Below the pieces are notes generated by a model. It was not told the origin of the DNA and made no database searches. It worked only from the letters and a program-made list of their open reading frames with translations. From contig JAATVL010000123.1 in the NCBI GenBank assembly GCA_014523525.1, forward strand, positions 1-5,733: DNA of 5,733 nucleotides, written 5' to 3'. Shown here in pieces: positions 1-4,936 of this stretch (position 1 is the stretch's first letter; every line of letters starts with the position of its first letter). Origin of the DNA: Nitrososphaerales archaeon TH703 (GTDB lineage Archaea; Thermoproteota; Nitrososphaeria; Nitrososphaerales; Nitrososphaeraceae). Both the position numbers and the translations under genes were made by a program.

Positions 1-144
1 TCGCATAATGGACATATGACGACATAAATTGGTAAAGACCAACAACATCACCCTCATTCCTTAGAAACCAATAAAAATGTGATTTTGCAGAACCTGTCAA
101 TTTTGTGTCAAACTTTTTCTAAAGAATAACGTCTAAGCTAGAGT

Positions 145-151
145 AAAAAAA
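145..151 (-). terminator. T-rich terminator downstream of the PRC-barrel-like gene
   Basis: Seven consecutive A on the plus strand give a T7 run in the minus transcript about 30 nt after the stop codon at 182. There is no stable stem before it, as is normal for archaeal T-tract termination. Confidence 0.45.
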
Positions 152-181
152 GAGAGGTATTTGCTGACATCAAATTAGAAG

Positions 182-412
182 TTAATCCTTCCTGTAATTC
201 TGAGCATCTTCCTTGGTTATTGAAAACCAGACTTTGTCTCCATCAAAGCGTTCGACTAGCTTTTTTGGGAGATAAAATTTGTCCTTATCGACAACCCCTT
301 TTTTAGTAACGACTATTTCGGGTTCCACCTCATGTACTTCACCTAAATCATAGTCATTTATACCTCGTGCTTCTTTTTTTATGATGTCGTCCCAGTTTGT
401 TATATTGCTCAT
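182..412 (-). CDS. Small PRC-barrel-like (DUF2171-type) protein, 76 aa
   Basis: I see a 76-residue soluble protein beginning MSNITNWDDIIKKEARG. Its middle has the pattern GEVHEVEPEIVVTKKG followed by DKDKFYLPKKLVE, and it ends in a short acidic/basic tail. A glycine-initiated beta-hairpin, a second strand and then a 'K-x-x-[FY]-Y-[IL]-P' segment is the look of PRC-barrel/DUF2171 proteins, small beta-barrels involved in RNA or protein contacts or of unknown role. The family assignment is from pattern memory. The reading frame continues upstream to an ATG at 448, but a TATA-like box at 431-440 lies inside that extension and about 24 nt from the ATG at 412. A leaderless start at 412 is therefore preferred. 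A run of seven T in its transcript (145-151) follows the stop. The gene stands alone; the next minus-strand gene upstream ends 124 bp away. Confidence 0.82.
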   Translation of the reverse strand: MSNITNWDDIIKKEARGINDYDLGEVHEVEPEIVVTKKGVVDKDKFYLPKKLVERFDGDKVWFSITKEDAQNYRKD

Positions 413-430
413 GAGATCTATTATACAACA

Positions 431-440
431 TTTAATATAA
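431..440 (-). promoter_or_regulatory. TATA-like box for the PRC-barrel-like gene
   Basis: On the minus strand this reads TTATATTAAA, centred about 24 nt before the ATG at 412. That is close to the usual archaeal box A to start-site distance, so the mRNA probably begins at or next to the start codon. It also argues against the longer start at 448. Confidence 0.6.
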
Positions 441-449
441 GCATTCAAT

Positions 450-481
450 AGTCCATTACGAAAGCGTGTTGGTATTGGACT
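450..481. repeat. Short inverted repeat between two minus-strand genes
   Basis: AGTCCA (450-455) and TGGACT (476-481) are perfect inverted arms enclosing 20 nt, which contain a small ACG-AAAG-CGT hairpin. The element lies after the membrane-protein gene and just upstream of the promoter at 431-440. It could be a weak 3'-end structure or an operator; a 6-bp arm could also be chance. Confidence 0.3.
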
Positions 482-536
482 TGACTGTTACCTTGGAGCG
501 ACCGCTAGATTAATGTAAATTGTCCGGTAAATAAAA

Positions 537-725
537 TTAGGTATGCCTTATGGCTGTAATAACCATTAACACAATCCAAATAACTAAGACAATTATTCCA
601 ATAATGATCAGAATGTTCCCAATAGTTCCAGCCGGATATGGAATAGGAGCATAAAAAAAGACCGCCCCTATTACTATGAGAACTATCGCTAAAATTAGTA
701 AATTCTGATGGGAAATTCCAGTCAC
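537..725 (-). CDS. Small two-helix integral membrane protein, 62 aa
   Basis: The protein is almost wholly hydrophobic. One predicted membrane helix covers about residues 8-25 (LLILAIVLIVIGAVFFY). A short turn rich in Pro and Tyr (about 26-33, APIPYPAG) follows, and a second helix covers about 34-58. The tail RHT is the only clearly charged end. No enzymatic motif is visible, so it is a membrane protein of unknown role; such mini-proteins are common in archaea and bacteria. The start codon is GTG at 725. A TGA lies in frame at 732-734, so no longer form is possible, and a TATA-like box at 748-755 sits 27 nt upstream, which fits a leaderless GTG start. It is divergent from the small zinc-ribbon gene at 903. 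Confidence 0.78.
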   Translation of the reverse strand: MTGISHQNLLILAIVLIVIGAVFFYAPIPYPAGTIGNILIIIGIIVLVIWIVLMVITAIRHT

Positions 726-747
726 ACTAAATCATAAAGCAAACAAA

Positions 748-755
748 GTTTATAA
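748..755 (-). promoter_or_regulatory. TATA-like box for the two-helix membrane protein
   Basis: The minus strand reads TTATAAAC, centred 27 nt before the GTG at 725. The spacing is ideal for a leaderless archaeal transcript and supports the non-ATG start. Confidence 0.6.
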
Positions 756-902
756 CCATACTAATCTCTAAAGATATCCTTAAAGTGCATACCTTTTTCA
801 AATACAAGTAATAAATAAACTGCTTTCAGAATTACTACATAATCATAAGGAAAGGAGAAATAAAAGATCTAATGGATATAGTTTAAAGTACTGTTATGTT
901 CG

Positions 903-1001
903 ATGCAAGGAACATGTGACCGATGTGGTACAAAGAACGTTGAATTACAGAAAAAATACCTAGAGGATCGAGTCAAATATGTATGCAATAATTGTGCATA
1001 A
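903..1001 (+). CDS. Mini zinc-ribbon protein, 32 aa
   Basis: A 32-residue ORF opens with MQGTCDRCGTKNVELQ and ends VCNNCA followed by TAA. Four cysteines form two CxxC knuckles (C5/C8 and C28/C31) separated by 19 residues, the spacing of a compact zinc ribbon. The lone Gly after the first pair (CDRCG) is typical. The codons between are strongly charged (QKKYLEDRVK), as in a real folded linker. An in-frame TAG at 879-881 limits the start to the ATG at 903. A TATA-like stretch (GATATAGTTT, 875-884) lies about 23 nt upstream. No function can be assigned. Family knowledge suggests nucleic-acid or protein binding. It falls below the size cut-off of most gene finders. Confidence 0.68.
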   Translation: MQGTCDRCGTKNVELQKKYLEDRVKYVCNNCA

Positions 1002-1020
1002 ACGAAAACATAGAAATCCC

Positions 1021-1036
1021 TTTTCTCATTTTATTT
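1021..1036 (+). terminator. T-rich stretch after the mini zinc-ribbon gene
   Basis: TTTTCTCATTTTATTT begins 20 nt after the stop at 1001. Consecutive T runs of this kind are the usual archaeal termination signal. It precedes the large hairpin at 1049-1137, so any readthrough RNA would include that structure. Confidence 0.4.
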
Positions 1037-1048
1037 AAAGGATAAATG

Positions 1049-1137
1049 ATAATACATTAATTGAACTAGTGAGACGTTGGCTGTCTCTTATTCCCACTCA
1101 GTCAAGCGTGGTTACATAAGGTTCAATTAATCATTAT
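1049..1137 (+). repeat. Long imperfect hairpin, possible structured RNA, between convergent genes
   Basis: An 89-nt stretch folds on itself almost end to end. The stems are 1049-1053 with 1133-1137 (5 bp), 1056-1066 with 1121-1131 (11 bp perfect, ATTAATTGAAC / GTTCAATTAAT), 1069-1072 with 1112-1115 (4 bp) and 1074-1083 with 1099-1109 (10 bp with one bulged G at 1106). The loop is the 15 nt at 1084-1098. Two pairs are G-T (1071/1113 and 1080/1102). They are G-U pairs in a plus-strand RNA but A-C mismatches in a minus-strand RNA, so the fold favours plus-strand transcription. The outer stem is AT-rich and the inner stem GC-richer. It lies between the 3' ends of the zinc-ribbon gene and the response regulator. 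It may be a 3'-end structure, a small RNA or a remnant of a miniature mobile element. No flanking direct repeat supporting an insertion was seen. Confidence 0.62.
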
Positions 1138-1144
1138 AAACAAT

Positions 1145-1162
1145 GATGTACATCTGTTAACA
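1145..1162. repeat. Two adjacent perfect palindromes
   Basis: GATGTACATC (1145-1154) is followed directly by TGTTAACA (1155-1162), both perfect palindromes. They lie 8 bp beyond the large hairpin and 38 bp beyond the 3' end of the response regulator. They could be protein-binding half-sites, but no promoter is evident next to them. Confidence 0.3.
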
Positions 1163-1199
1163 TCGCAAATAAAGAAATGACATAATTATTAATGTTTAT

Positions 1200-1607
1200 T
1201 TAGTCTGGTCTTTTGCGGTTTTTGAAATAATTTATTTGTTTTATGACTTCGGTTCGGAGTTCTCCCAGTTTTATTGGTTTCTGTAGGAAACCATTAATTA
1301 GCCCGTTTTTAATATATTCTTCAAATATGTTGTCATTCGCCTCAAAGGCGGTCATAAGTAACGTTCTTACTAAGGGATTCACTCTTTTTATTTTATAAAT
1401 TAAATCAATACCATTGATTCCAGGCATTCTCAAATCTGAGATTATGAGTACATATGCGCTATTGTTAATCCTAAAATGTTCAAATGCTGCCATGGGATCG
1501 GTAAACGTGAATATTGACACTGTCTTGATATTATTTAGGGCTTCACGAAACAAGTTAACAATGTCTATTTCATCGTCTATAATGGCCACTAGCCATTTAC
1601 TAACCAC
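1200..1607 (-). CDS. Single-domain response regulator (CheY-like receiver), 135 aa
   Basis: This is a complete receiver domain with no output domain. The acidic pair D11/D12 plus E13 lies in AIIDDEIDIV. The phospho-acceptor D58 lies in IISDLRMPGINGIDLI. The switch Thr is T86 in LLMTAFEAND, and the conserved Lys-Pro pair is K110/P111 in GFLQKPIKL. All catalytic positions are intact, so it should accept phosphate from a histidine kinase, which is not in this window. Stand-alone receivers relay signals by protein contact. The start is GTG at 1607; a TAA lies immediately before it in frame (1608-1610). An SD-like GGAAGG ends about 13 nt upstream, and an AT-rich box (TATATAATAG) lies near 1659-1668. 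A seven-codon mini-ORF (1608-1628) ends in that TAA, so the start region is unusual. An internal GTG at residue 7 is a less likely alternative start. Confidence 0.9.
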   Translation of the reverse strand: MVSKWLVAIIDDEIDIVNLFREALNNIKTVSIFTFTDPMAAFEHFRINNSAYVLIISDLRMPGINGIDLIYKIKRVNPLVRTLLMTAFEANDNIFEEYIKNGLINGFLQKPIKLGELRTEVIKQINYFKNRKRPD

Positions 1608-1628
1608 TTAAAACGAACAACCTTCCAT
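1608..1628 (-). other. Mini-ORF abutting the response-regulator start (MEGCSF-stop)
   Basis: On the minus strand an ATG at 1628 opens six sense codons, MEGCSF, and its TAA directly abuts and is in frame with the GTG start at 1607. An AT-rich TAATAGATAACC centred near 1655 would place a leaderless start at this ATG. It could be a coupled leader ORF or coincidence. If the TAA were a sense codon, the response regulator would simply begin at 1628. Confidence 0.3.
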
Positions 1629-1954
1629 CAATCCTTTGATACCTGAAACTGGTTATCTATTATATAGATATACATCTTAATAAATAATAAAAACCATTTG
1701 CAGTATCGTATTCAAGACCTTTTGTTTTCCTTAAGAGGTTCATCTTGTTTAAGTTAGACATTCTTAATCAGGCAGGAACGATTTCTGAGAAGATTTTAGG
1801 TCCGATATTACATGCTATTTCTTCAGGGATAGAATAATTTTTCGTAGTAAATTTGAATTTTCTATTTAACCTTTGTTGCAAAACACAGTCCGCAAAGATA
1901 CAAAGTGATTATAATAGTGCCAAAAGACTATCTTTCGGCAATTCGAAAATTAAA
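1608..1954. other. Spacer between the response regulator and the 63-aa zinc-ribbon gene
   Basis: This 347-bp stretch holds the response-regulator promoter region (AT-rich box near 1659-1668) and no convincing gene. On the minus strand an ATG at 1761 opens a 33-residue ORF ending at 1660. It begins MSNLNKMNLLRKTKGLEYD and has balanced composition, but no TATA-like box stands at the expected distance. On the plus strand an overlapping open frame ends at 1837 with ILNQAGTISEKILGPILHA and has no ATG. At most one of these can be real, and neither is supported beyond composition. Around 1938-1945 are weak TTCG/CGAA arms. Confidence 0.4.
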
Positions 1955-2146
1955 TTATTGTTTAATTTCGGGCTTGTACCAATAAATTATATTTTTATTT
2001 TTACACGAAATACATTCTTTCTTCATTTCGACAAAATCACCCGGTGGATCATCAAGTTTTGCACGAGGTTCGGTGTAAACACCATCCGGTGGAATGACCT
2101 CATAATTGGAGCCGCATTTGAGACAACCTAGAGTTTTTTGAAACAT
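1955..2146 (-). CDS. Small zinc-ribbon protein, 63 aa
   Basis: The protein starts MFQKTLGCLKCGSNYEVIPP. It carries two CxxC pairs, C8/C11 (CLKCG) and C45/C48 (CISC), the usual four ligands of a zinc ribbon. The segment between them is Pro/Asp-rich (PPDG, LDDPPGD) and the C terminus is aromatic (IIYWYKPEIK). Function is unknown; such proteins often bind nucleic acid or act as small subunits. The ORF on the opposite strand lacks any motif, which with the Cys pattern decides the strand. A TATA-like AAATAAATT (2168-2176) lies 26 nt before the ATG, fitting a leaderless mRNA. The gene is divergent from the HNH endonuclease, and the two share a 90-bp promoter region. Confidence 0.82.
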   Translation of the reverse strand: MFQKTLGCLKCGSNYEVIPPDGVYTEPRAKLDDPPGDFVEMKKECISCKNKNIIYWYKPEIKQ

Positions 2147-2167
2147 GAATTATTTGATATCACAAAA

Positions 2168-2176
2168 AATTTATTT
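2168..2176 (-). promoter_or_regulatory. TATA-like box for the 63-aa zinc-ribbon gene
   Basis: The minus strand reads AAATAAATT, centred 26 nt upstream of the ATG at 2146. It is the left half of a divergent promoter region; the plus-strand counterpart lies at 2203-2212. Confidence 0.5.
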
Positions 2177-2202
2177 CTGTGTTAATTTTTTTTCTTAGAA
2201 TA

Positions 2203-2212
2203 GAAAATAAAG
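2203..2212 (+). promoter_or_regulatory. TATA-like box for the HNH endonuclease gene
   Basis: GAAAATAAAG is centred about 29 nt before the ATG at 2237. The surrounding DNA is very AT-rich, so the exact box is uncertain. Confidence 0.4.
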
Positions 2213-2236
2213 TAATCTGATTGATTTCTTTGCTGT

Positions 2237-2704
2237 ATGTCATCTAAGGATATCATATACATAAGAGAATTTGATAAGTTTGACAGTGTGGGAAATACCA
2301 TCTGTAGAAATACTGGATGTCAAAATTTAATTAAATATCCATTTAGGAAGTATTGTTCAAAAGAATGTAATAAACAGTTTGAGAAATGGTATTACCACAA
2401 TTTTTACTGGGACAGGGTGCGTTCTGATATATTTAAACGAGATAACTTCACATGTCAAATATGCAAAAAAAAATATCCTTATACATTTAGAAGAAAGTTT
2501 GCACGATCTCGTTCACTGGAATGCGATCACATAGTTCCAAGGTCGCTTTATAAAAAATTGGGATACAGATTTGATTCACTTGAAAATAAGGTTAAAACAA
2601 TAACCGAATTCCTTCATAATCATGATAATTTGAGAACTCTTTGTAAAGAGTGTCATAAAAGGGTAACAAAACAATATTTATGCGGTAATGTGAAGTGTAT
2701 TTAA
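2237..2704 (+). CDS. HNH endonuclease with an additional N-terminal Cys4 site, 155 aa
   Basis: The C-terminal half is an HNH (beta-beta-alpha metal) nuclease. It runs RSDIFKRDNFTCQICKK (C73/C76), then LECDHIVPRS with the catalytic H98 after D97, then HDNLRTLCKECHKRVT with N131, C136/C139 and H140. The four cysteines should hold a structural zinc while the His/Asn set binds the catalytic metal. An extra N-terminal site, C23, C28, C40 and C44 (CRNTGC then YCSKEC), looks like a second zinc knuckle that may contact DNA. All key residues are present, so it should be active and cut DNA. The ATG at 2237 has an AT-rich box near 2208. It has no methyltransferase, restriction partner or intron context, so it is a lone nuclease. 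The high Lys/Arg content fits DNA binding. It could be a domesticated or accessory gene. Confidence 0.88.
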   Translation: MSSKDIIYIREFDKFDSVGNTICRNTGCQNLIKYPFRKYCSKECNKQFEKWYYHNFYWDRVRSDIFKRDNFTCQICKKKYPYTFRRKFARSRSLECDHIVPRSLYKKLGYRFDSLENKVKTITEFLHNHDNLRTLCKECHKRVTKQYLCGNVKCI

Positions 2705-2744
2705 TAAATTATAAAAGTTATGATAATTTCGAAGTTATTCTTAT

Positions 2745-2751
2745 AAAAAAA
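2745..2751 (-). terminator. T7 run downstream of the nitroreductase gene
   Basis: Seven A on the plus strand give a T7 run in the minus transcript, 72 nt after the nitroreductase stop. It lies immediately after the third in-frame stop at 2754-2756, so the mRNA probably includes the coding-like tail at 2754-2813. Confidence 0.4.
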
Positions 2752-2753
2752 TT

Positions 2754-2813
2754 TTAGTCGTCTCCATCTACTTTTTCTTCTATCTTTTTCTTTTCAATTA
2801 CGTTACCATTTAA
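2754..2813 (-). other. Coding-like in-frame tail beyond the nitroreductase stop
   Basis: After the nitroreductase TAA (2823-2825) the same frame reads two Asn codons, a second TAA (2814-2816), then LNGNVIEKKKIEEKVDGDD and a third stop. The 19 residues alternate Lys, Glu and Asp as in a protein tail rather than AT-rich noise. No start codon begins it. It may be a former C-terminal extension cut off by stop codons, or chance in purine-rich DNA. Confidence 0.3.
2771..2794 (+). terminator. T-rich termination region after the HNH gene
   Basis: Two T5 runs (2772-2776 and 2785-2789) and a T4 run (2791-2794) lie in the convergent spacer about 70 nt after the HNH stop. This is typical of archaeal T-tract termination. 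The same bases on the minus strand are Lys/Glu codons of the possible nitroreductase tail. Confidence 0.4.
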
Positions 2814-2822
2814 TTAATTATT

Positions 2823-3416
2823 TTATTTACGAAAAATTCCTTCCATAATAATATCCTTCAACGGCTTGCGGTCACTGAGTTTTTCCTTATCTTGAAGCTC
2901 GGCTGGAAGATTTTCTTTTGGTCCCTTTTTCCCAATTGCAATCATTGCCATTACTTCAAAATCGACAGGAATTCCTAAATCTACTCTTGCCTTTTCATAA
3001 TCAAAACCTTGCATACCATGTGCAACAATACCTCTAGAGGAGGCTTCCAATGCCAGATTCTCCCAGGCCGACCCAGCATCAAATTGATGTGTCCTTGCCG
3101 GTTTTTCGTTATATTCAAAGTTTTTTCTAGATATTACCACTACTAGTAACGCAGCATTTTTTGCCCAAAGCTTATTTGCGTCAACTAATAAATTAAACAA
3201 TCGATCCCAGTGTCCTGTATTTCTTTTAGCGTAAATAAACCTCCAAGGTTGATTGTTAAAAGATGAGGGAGCCCATCTAGCAGCTTCAAAAAGTGACATA
3301 ATGTCGTGCTCATCAAGCTCTTCTCCAGTCATAGACCTAGGCGACCATCTATTAAAAATGAGAGGATTAATTGGATATCCTGGTTTCCTTATTGTCTGAC
3401 TTTCTGATCCATGCAT
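2823..3416 (-). CDS. Nitroreductase-family FMN oxidoreductase, 197 aa
   Basis: The sequence carries the family landmarks in order. RWSPRS (23-28) is the N-terminal FMN-phosphate loop. EAARWAPSSFNNQPWRF (44-60) is the core FMN-binding helix and strand with NNQPW. HQFDAGSAWENLALEA (110-125) is the central dimer helix. An AIGKKG strand (160-165) and SDRKPLKDIIMEG (181-193) form the C-terminal FMN-contacting arm. Length is normal for the family. Such enzymes are cytoplasmic FMN homodimers that use NAD(P)H to reduce nitro compounds, quinones or similar acceptors; the substrate cannot be read from sequence. The ATG at 3416 is preferred because the next Met (29) would remove the RWSPRS loop, and a TAA at 3441-3443 blocks any longer form. 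A weak box (CAATAATAC) is centred about 27 nt upstream. It is convergent with the HNH gene. Confidence 0.93.
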   Translation of the reverse strand: MHGSESQTIRKPGYPINPLIFNRWSPRSMTGEELDEHDIMSLFEAARWAPSSFNNQPWRFIYAKRNTGHWDRLFNLLVDANKLWAKNAALLVVVISRKNFEYNEKPARTHQFDAGSAWENLALEASSRGIVAHGMQGFDYEKARVDLGIPVDFEVMAMIAIGKKGPKENLPAELQDKEKLSDRKPLKDIIMEGIFRK

Positions 3417-3603
3417 TTGATCTATATAATCACCAAAGTATTATTGATTTTTTCTTCAACACTCGGTTAAATAACAAATATTTCTCAATATTAAAGTGTC
3501 CATCATCCTTTATTAGAGATGAATATCTAATTGATTTTACAGCCATTTTAATGGGGTAAACTTGACTGCGAATTCATGATCTCATTCAATGTCATTGTTC
3601 AAT

Positions 3604-3614
3604 TTTATAAATAA
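3604..3614 (+). promoter_or_regulatory. TATA-like box for the 71-aa gene
   Basis: TTTATAAATAA is centred 28 nt before the TTG at 3637. It is the cleanest box in the window and places transcription start at or beside that codon. Confidence 0.62.
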
Positions 3615-3636
3615 TAGAGAATAATAACTAAAGACA

Positions 3637-3852
3637 TTGCGAGAATCTATATTGAAGCTACAAGCCTTCCTAGACCGCGGTTGTAAGATAGAAAAAGTAT
3701 ATCCTAGTGTTCTTGGTTCAGATGCAGAGATTAACATAGTAACAGTTGAGGTAAAATGTTCTGATGGGCAAATTCATAAAATCAGGGCTTATAGGGAGGA
3801 AGCTAGCGATTTAAGGGAATTTATACGAACAAAAATTTCAAATACTAGTTAA
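3637..3852 (+). CDS. Small conserved-looking protein of unknown function, 71 aa, TTG start
   Basis: I do not recognise a family. The predicted layout is an N-terminal helix (about 2-14, RESILKLQAFLDR), two or three beta strands (about 17-25, 31-41 and 46-52; EINIVTVEVKCSDGQIHKIRAY) and a C-terminal helix (about 54-67, EEASDLREFIRTK). That alpha-beta-beta-alpha order in a compact, charged soluble protein argues for genuine coding. The two cysteines (C16, C41) form no motif. There is no ATG in the usable region. The TTG at 3637 lies 28 nt after a strong TATA-like box, whereas a second TTG five codons on would leave a 15-nt leader. It lies 88 bp upstream of the exported-protein gene, which has its own promoter. 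Confidence 0.7.
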   Translation: MRESILKLQAFLDRGCKIEKVYPSVLGSDAEINIVTVEVKCSDGQIHKIRAYREEASDLREFIRTKISNTS

Positions 3853-3908
3853 ATAATATCCAGCAAGATATCAAATCAGGACTTTTGCTTGCATCTCATC
3901 TCATACGT

Positions 3909-3920
3909 TTTTATATTTAA
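3909..3920 (+). promoter_or_regulatory. TATA-like box for the exported Cys-rich protein
   Basis: TTTATATTTAA is centred about 26 nt before the ATG at 3941, fitting a leaderless start. An AAGGGAA directly before the ATG is too close to act as a Shine-Dalgarno site. Confidence 0.58.
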
Positions 3921-3940
3921 AAAACGAATTATTAAGGGAA

Positions 3941-4936
3941 ATGCCAAAAGGTCAATTAATATCACGCCTTGATTTCTTAAAATTGGTCGGAACTGCTGGG
4001 ACAGCGTTTATGTTATTCCCATTGGTACTATTTGGCAAGGCATTGGGAACTGGCGTTCCTACAACTAGTAAACCTGTAATATCTAAGCGAGTTAACATGG
4101 TAGGACCTGATGGTGTGGTTTTTTTATATCCTACTAAACCAAAAGGTTTCGTTTGGTATATGAATCATGAACAGCCGTTTGATTCGCATTTTGAAATAGG
4201 GGGCGGTTCTACATATCGTAAACTAGTAAGAAATAAAGACGGTTCATGGACAACCGACGACAACAAGAGAGTCAAGTTTAACTTGAATGTTGATCCTAAT
4301 TATAAAGACGCGATAGGTGGTTGCAAGATGAGCTTTAAGGATTCTATCGCTCGTGGCTACACATATGATAAAAGCGACCTTGATAACGTTGAGTTGACAG
4401 GTTTCTTTAATGTCCATAACCCTACAGAACATGATGGTATCTACCTTAGAGGTCCGTGTAATCATCACGATAAAAGTAACCATCTCTGTTGTGAGGAATT
4501 TAGCTACGATTGCGAAACAGACTGCAATAGTTTACACGAGCCTTCCAAAGTAAAACACACAAAGCAAAGTCCAAATAAGTATTATGACGATCCTGCAGGA
4601 GTTAAAACCATAATTCCTCATGTTGTTTTAGCAGATCATGGTTGGTTTGGTATCAAGTATGTTCACATGATTCTATCTCATGATATCAATGACCCAAAAG
4701 TCAAGTTGGAGCAATGGATGAATTTCAATGGTGATGGCAAGACTTGGATCAAGGTAAATGAGGTTATTGATACTAGATCCTATAAGTGGGGACCAAAAGC
4801 CATATGTGAAGGACAAGATTATGAGGTTGGAGCCTGGGGAGCACCTCGTATGGTTTACAAATGGTATCGTGGAGATGTTGATTTCAAATGGTTTTCATGC
4901 AGGCAAATTGAACCTAATTTATTGACGCTAATTTAA
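3941..4936 (+). CDS. Exported Cys-rich protein, possible beta-sandwich carbohydrate-active protein, Tat-like signal
   Basis: The 331-residue protein begins with ISRLDFLKLVGTAGTAF, then a hydrophobic stretch to about residue 32. This is the layout of a twin-arginine signal (S-R-R-x-F-L-K) except that the second Arg is Leu10. The mature part is rich in aromatic residues, Asp and Gly. It has eight cysteines (128, 173, 183, 184, 191, 195, 289, 320), all beyond the signal, which suggests disulfides outside the membrane. Residues 173-195 form a His/Cys-dense loop (CNHHDK, HLCCEE, CETDC). The C-terminal half (GWFGIKYVHMIL, KLEQWMNFNGDGKTW, WGAPRMVYKWYRGDVDFKW) alternates strands and turns, resembling jelly-roll lectin or polysaccharide-lyase folds. 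I infer a beta-sandwich, perhaps sugar-binding or sugar-cleaving, at modest confidence and without naming catalytic residues. The ATG at 3941 has a TATA-like box 26 nt upstream. Confidence 0.8.
   Translation: MPKGQLISRLDFLKLVGTAGTAFMLFPLVLFGKALGTGVPTTSKPVISKRVNMVGPDGVVFLYPTKPKGFVWYMNHEQPFDSHFEIGGGSTYRKLVRNKDGSWTTDDNKRVKFNLNVDPNYKDAIGGCKMSFKDSIARGYTYDKSDLDNVELTGFFNVHNPTEHDGIYLRGPCNHHDKSNHLCCEEFSYDCETDCNSLHEPSKVKHTKQSPNKYYDDPAGVKTIIPHVVLADHGWFGIKYVHMILSHDINDPKVKLEQWMNFNGDGKTWIKVNEVIDTRSYKWGPKAICEGQDYEVGAWGAPRMVYKWYRGDVDFKWFSCRQIEPNLLTLI

Noticed and set aside
1..57. Minus-strand frame open from an ATG at 57 to the window edge, and a plus-strand frame ending in TAA at 25-27
   Set aside because: Only 19 and 8 codons are visible, with no clear promoter at the expected distance, so neither can be called a gene edge.
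412..448. Longer start (ATG at 448) for the PRC-barrel-like gene
   Set aside because: The TATA-like box at 431-440 lies inside the extension, and the extra residues (NAYIKCCIIDL) do not fit the family's N terminus.
1060..1137. tRNA-like segment, because of GGTTCAATT near 1120
   Set aside because: The flanking bases do not form a T-arm or a 7-bp acceptor stem; the sequence is better explained as the right arm of the long hairpin.
1414..1611. Plus-strand ORF of 65 codons
   Set aside because: It lies fully antisense to the response regulator, which has every receiver motif; the plus reading has none.
1853..2131. Plus-strand ORF of 92 codons with a TTG start
   Set aside because: It overlaps the 63-aa minus-strand protein with two CxxC pairs and a well-placed TATA-like box. 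The plus translation is Phe/Asn-rich with no motif.
3371..3559. Plus-strand ORF of 62 codons
   Set aside because: It starts inside the nitroreductase gene on the other strand and continues into AT-rich spacer; no motif and no promoter at the right distance.
4244..4483. Minus-strand ORF of 79 codons
   Set aside because: Antisense shadow within the exported-protein gene.
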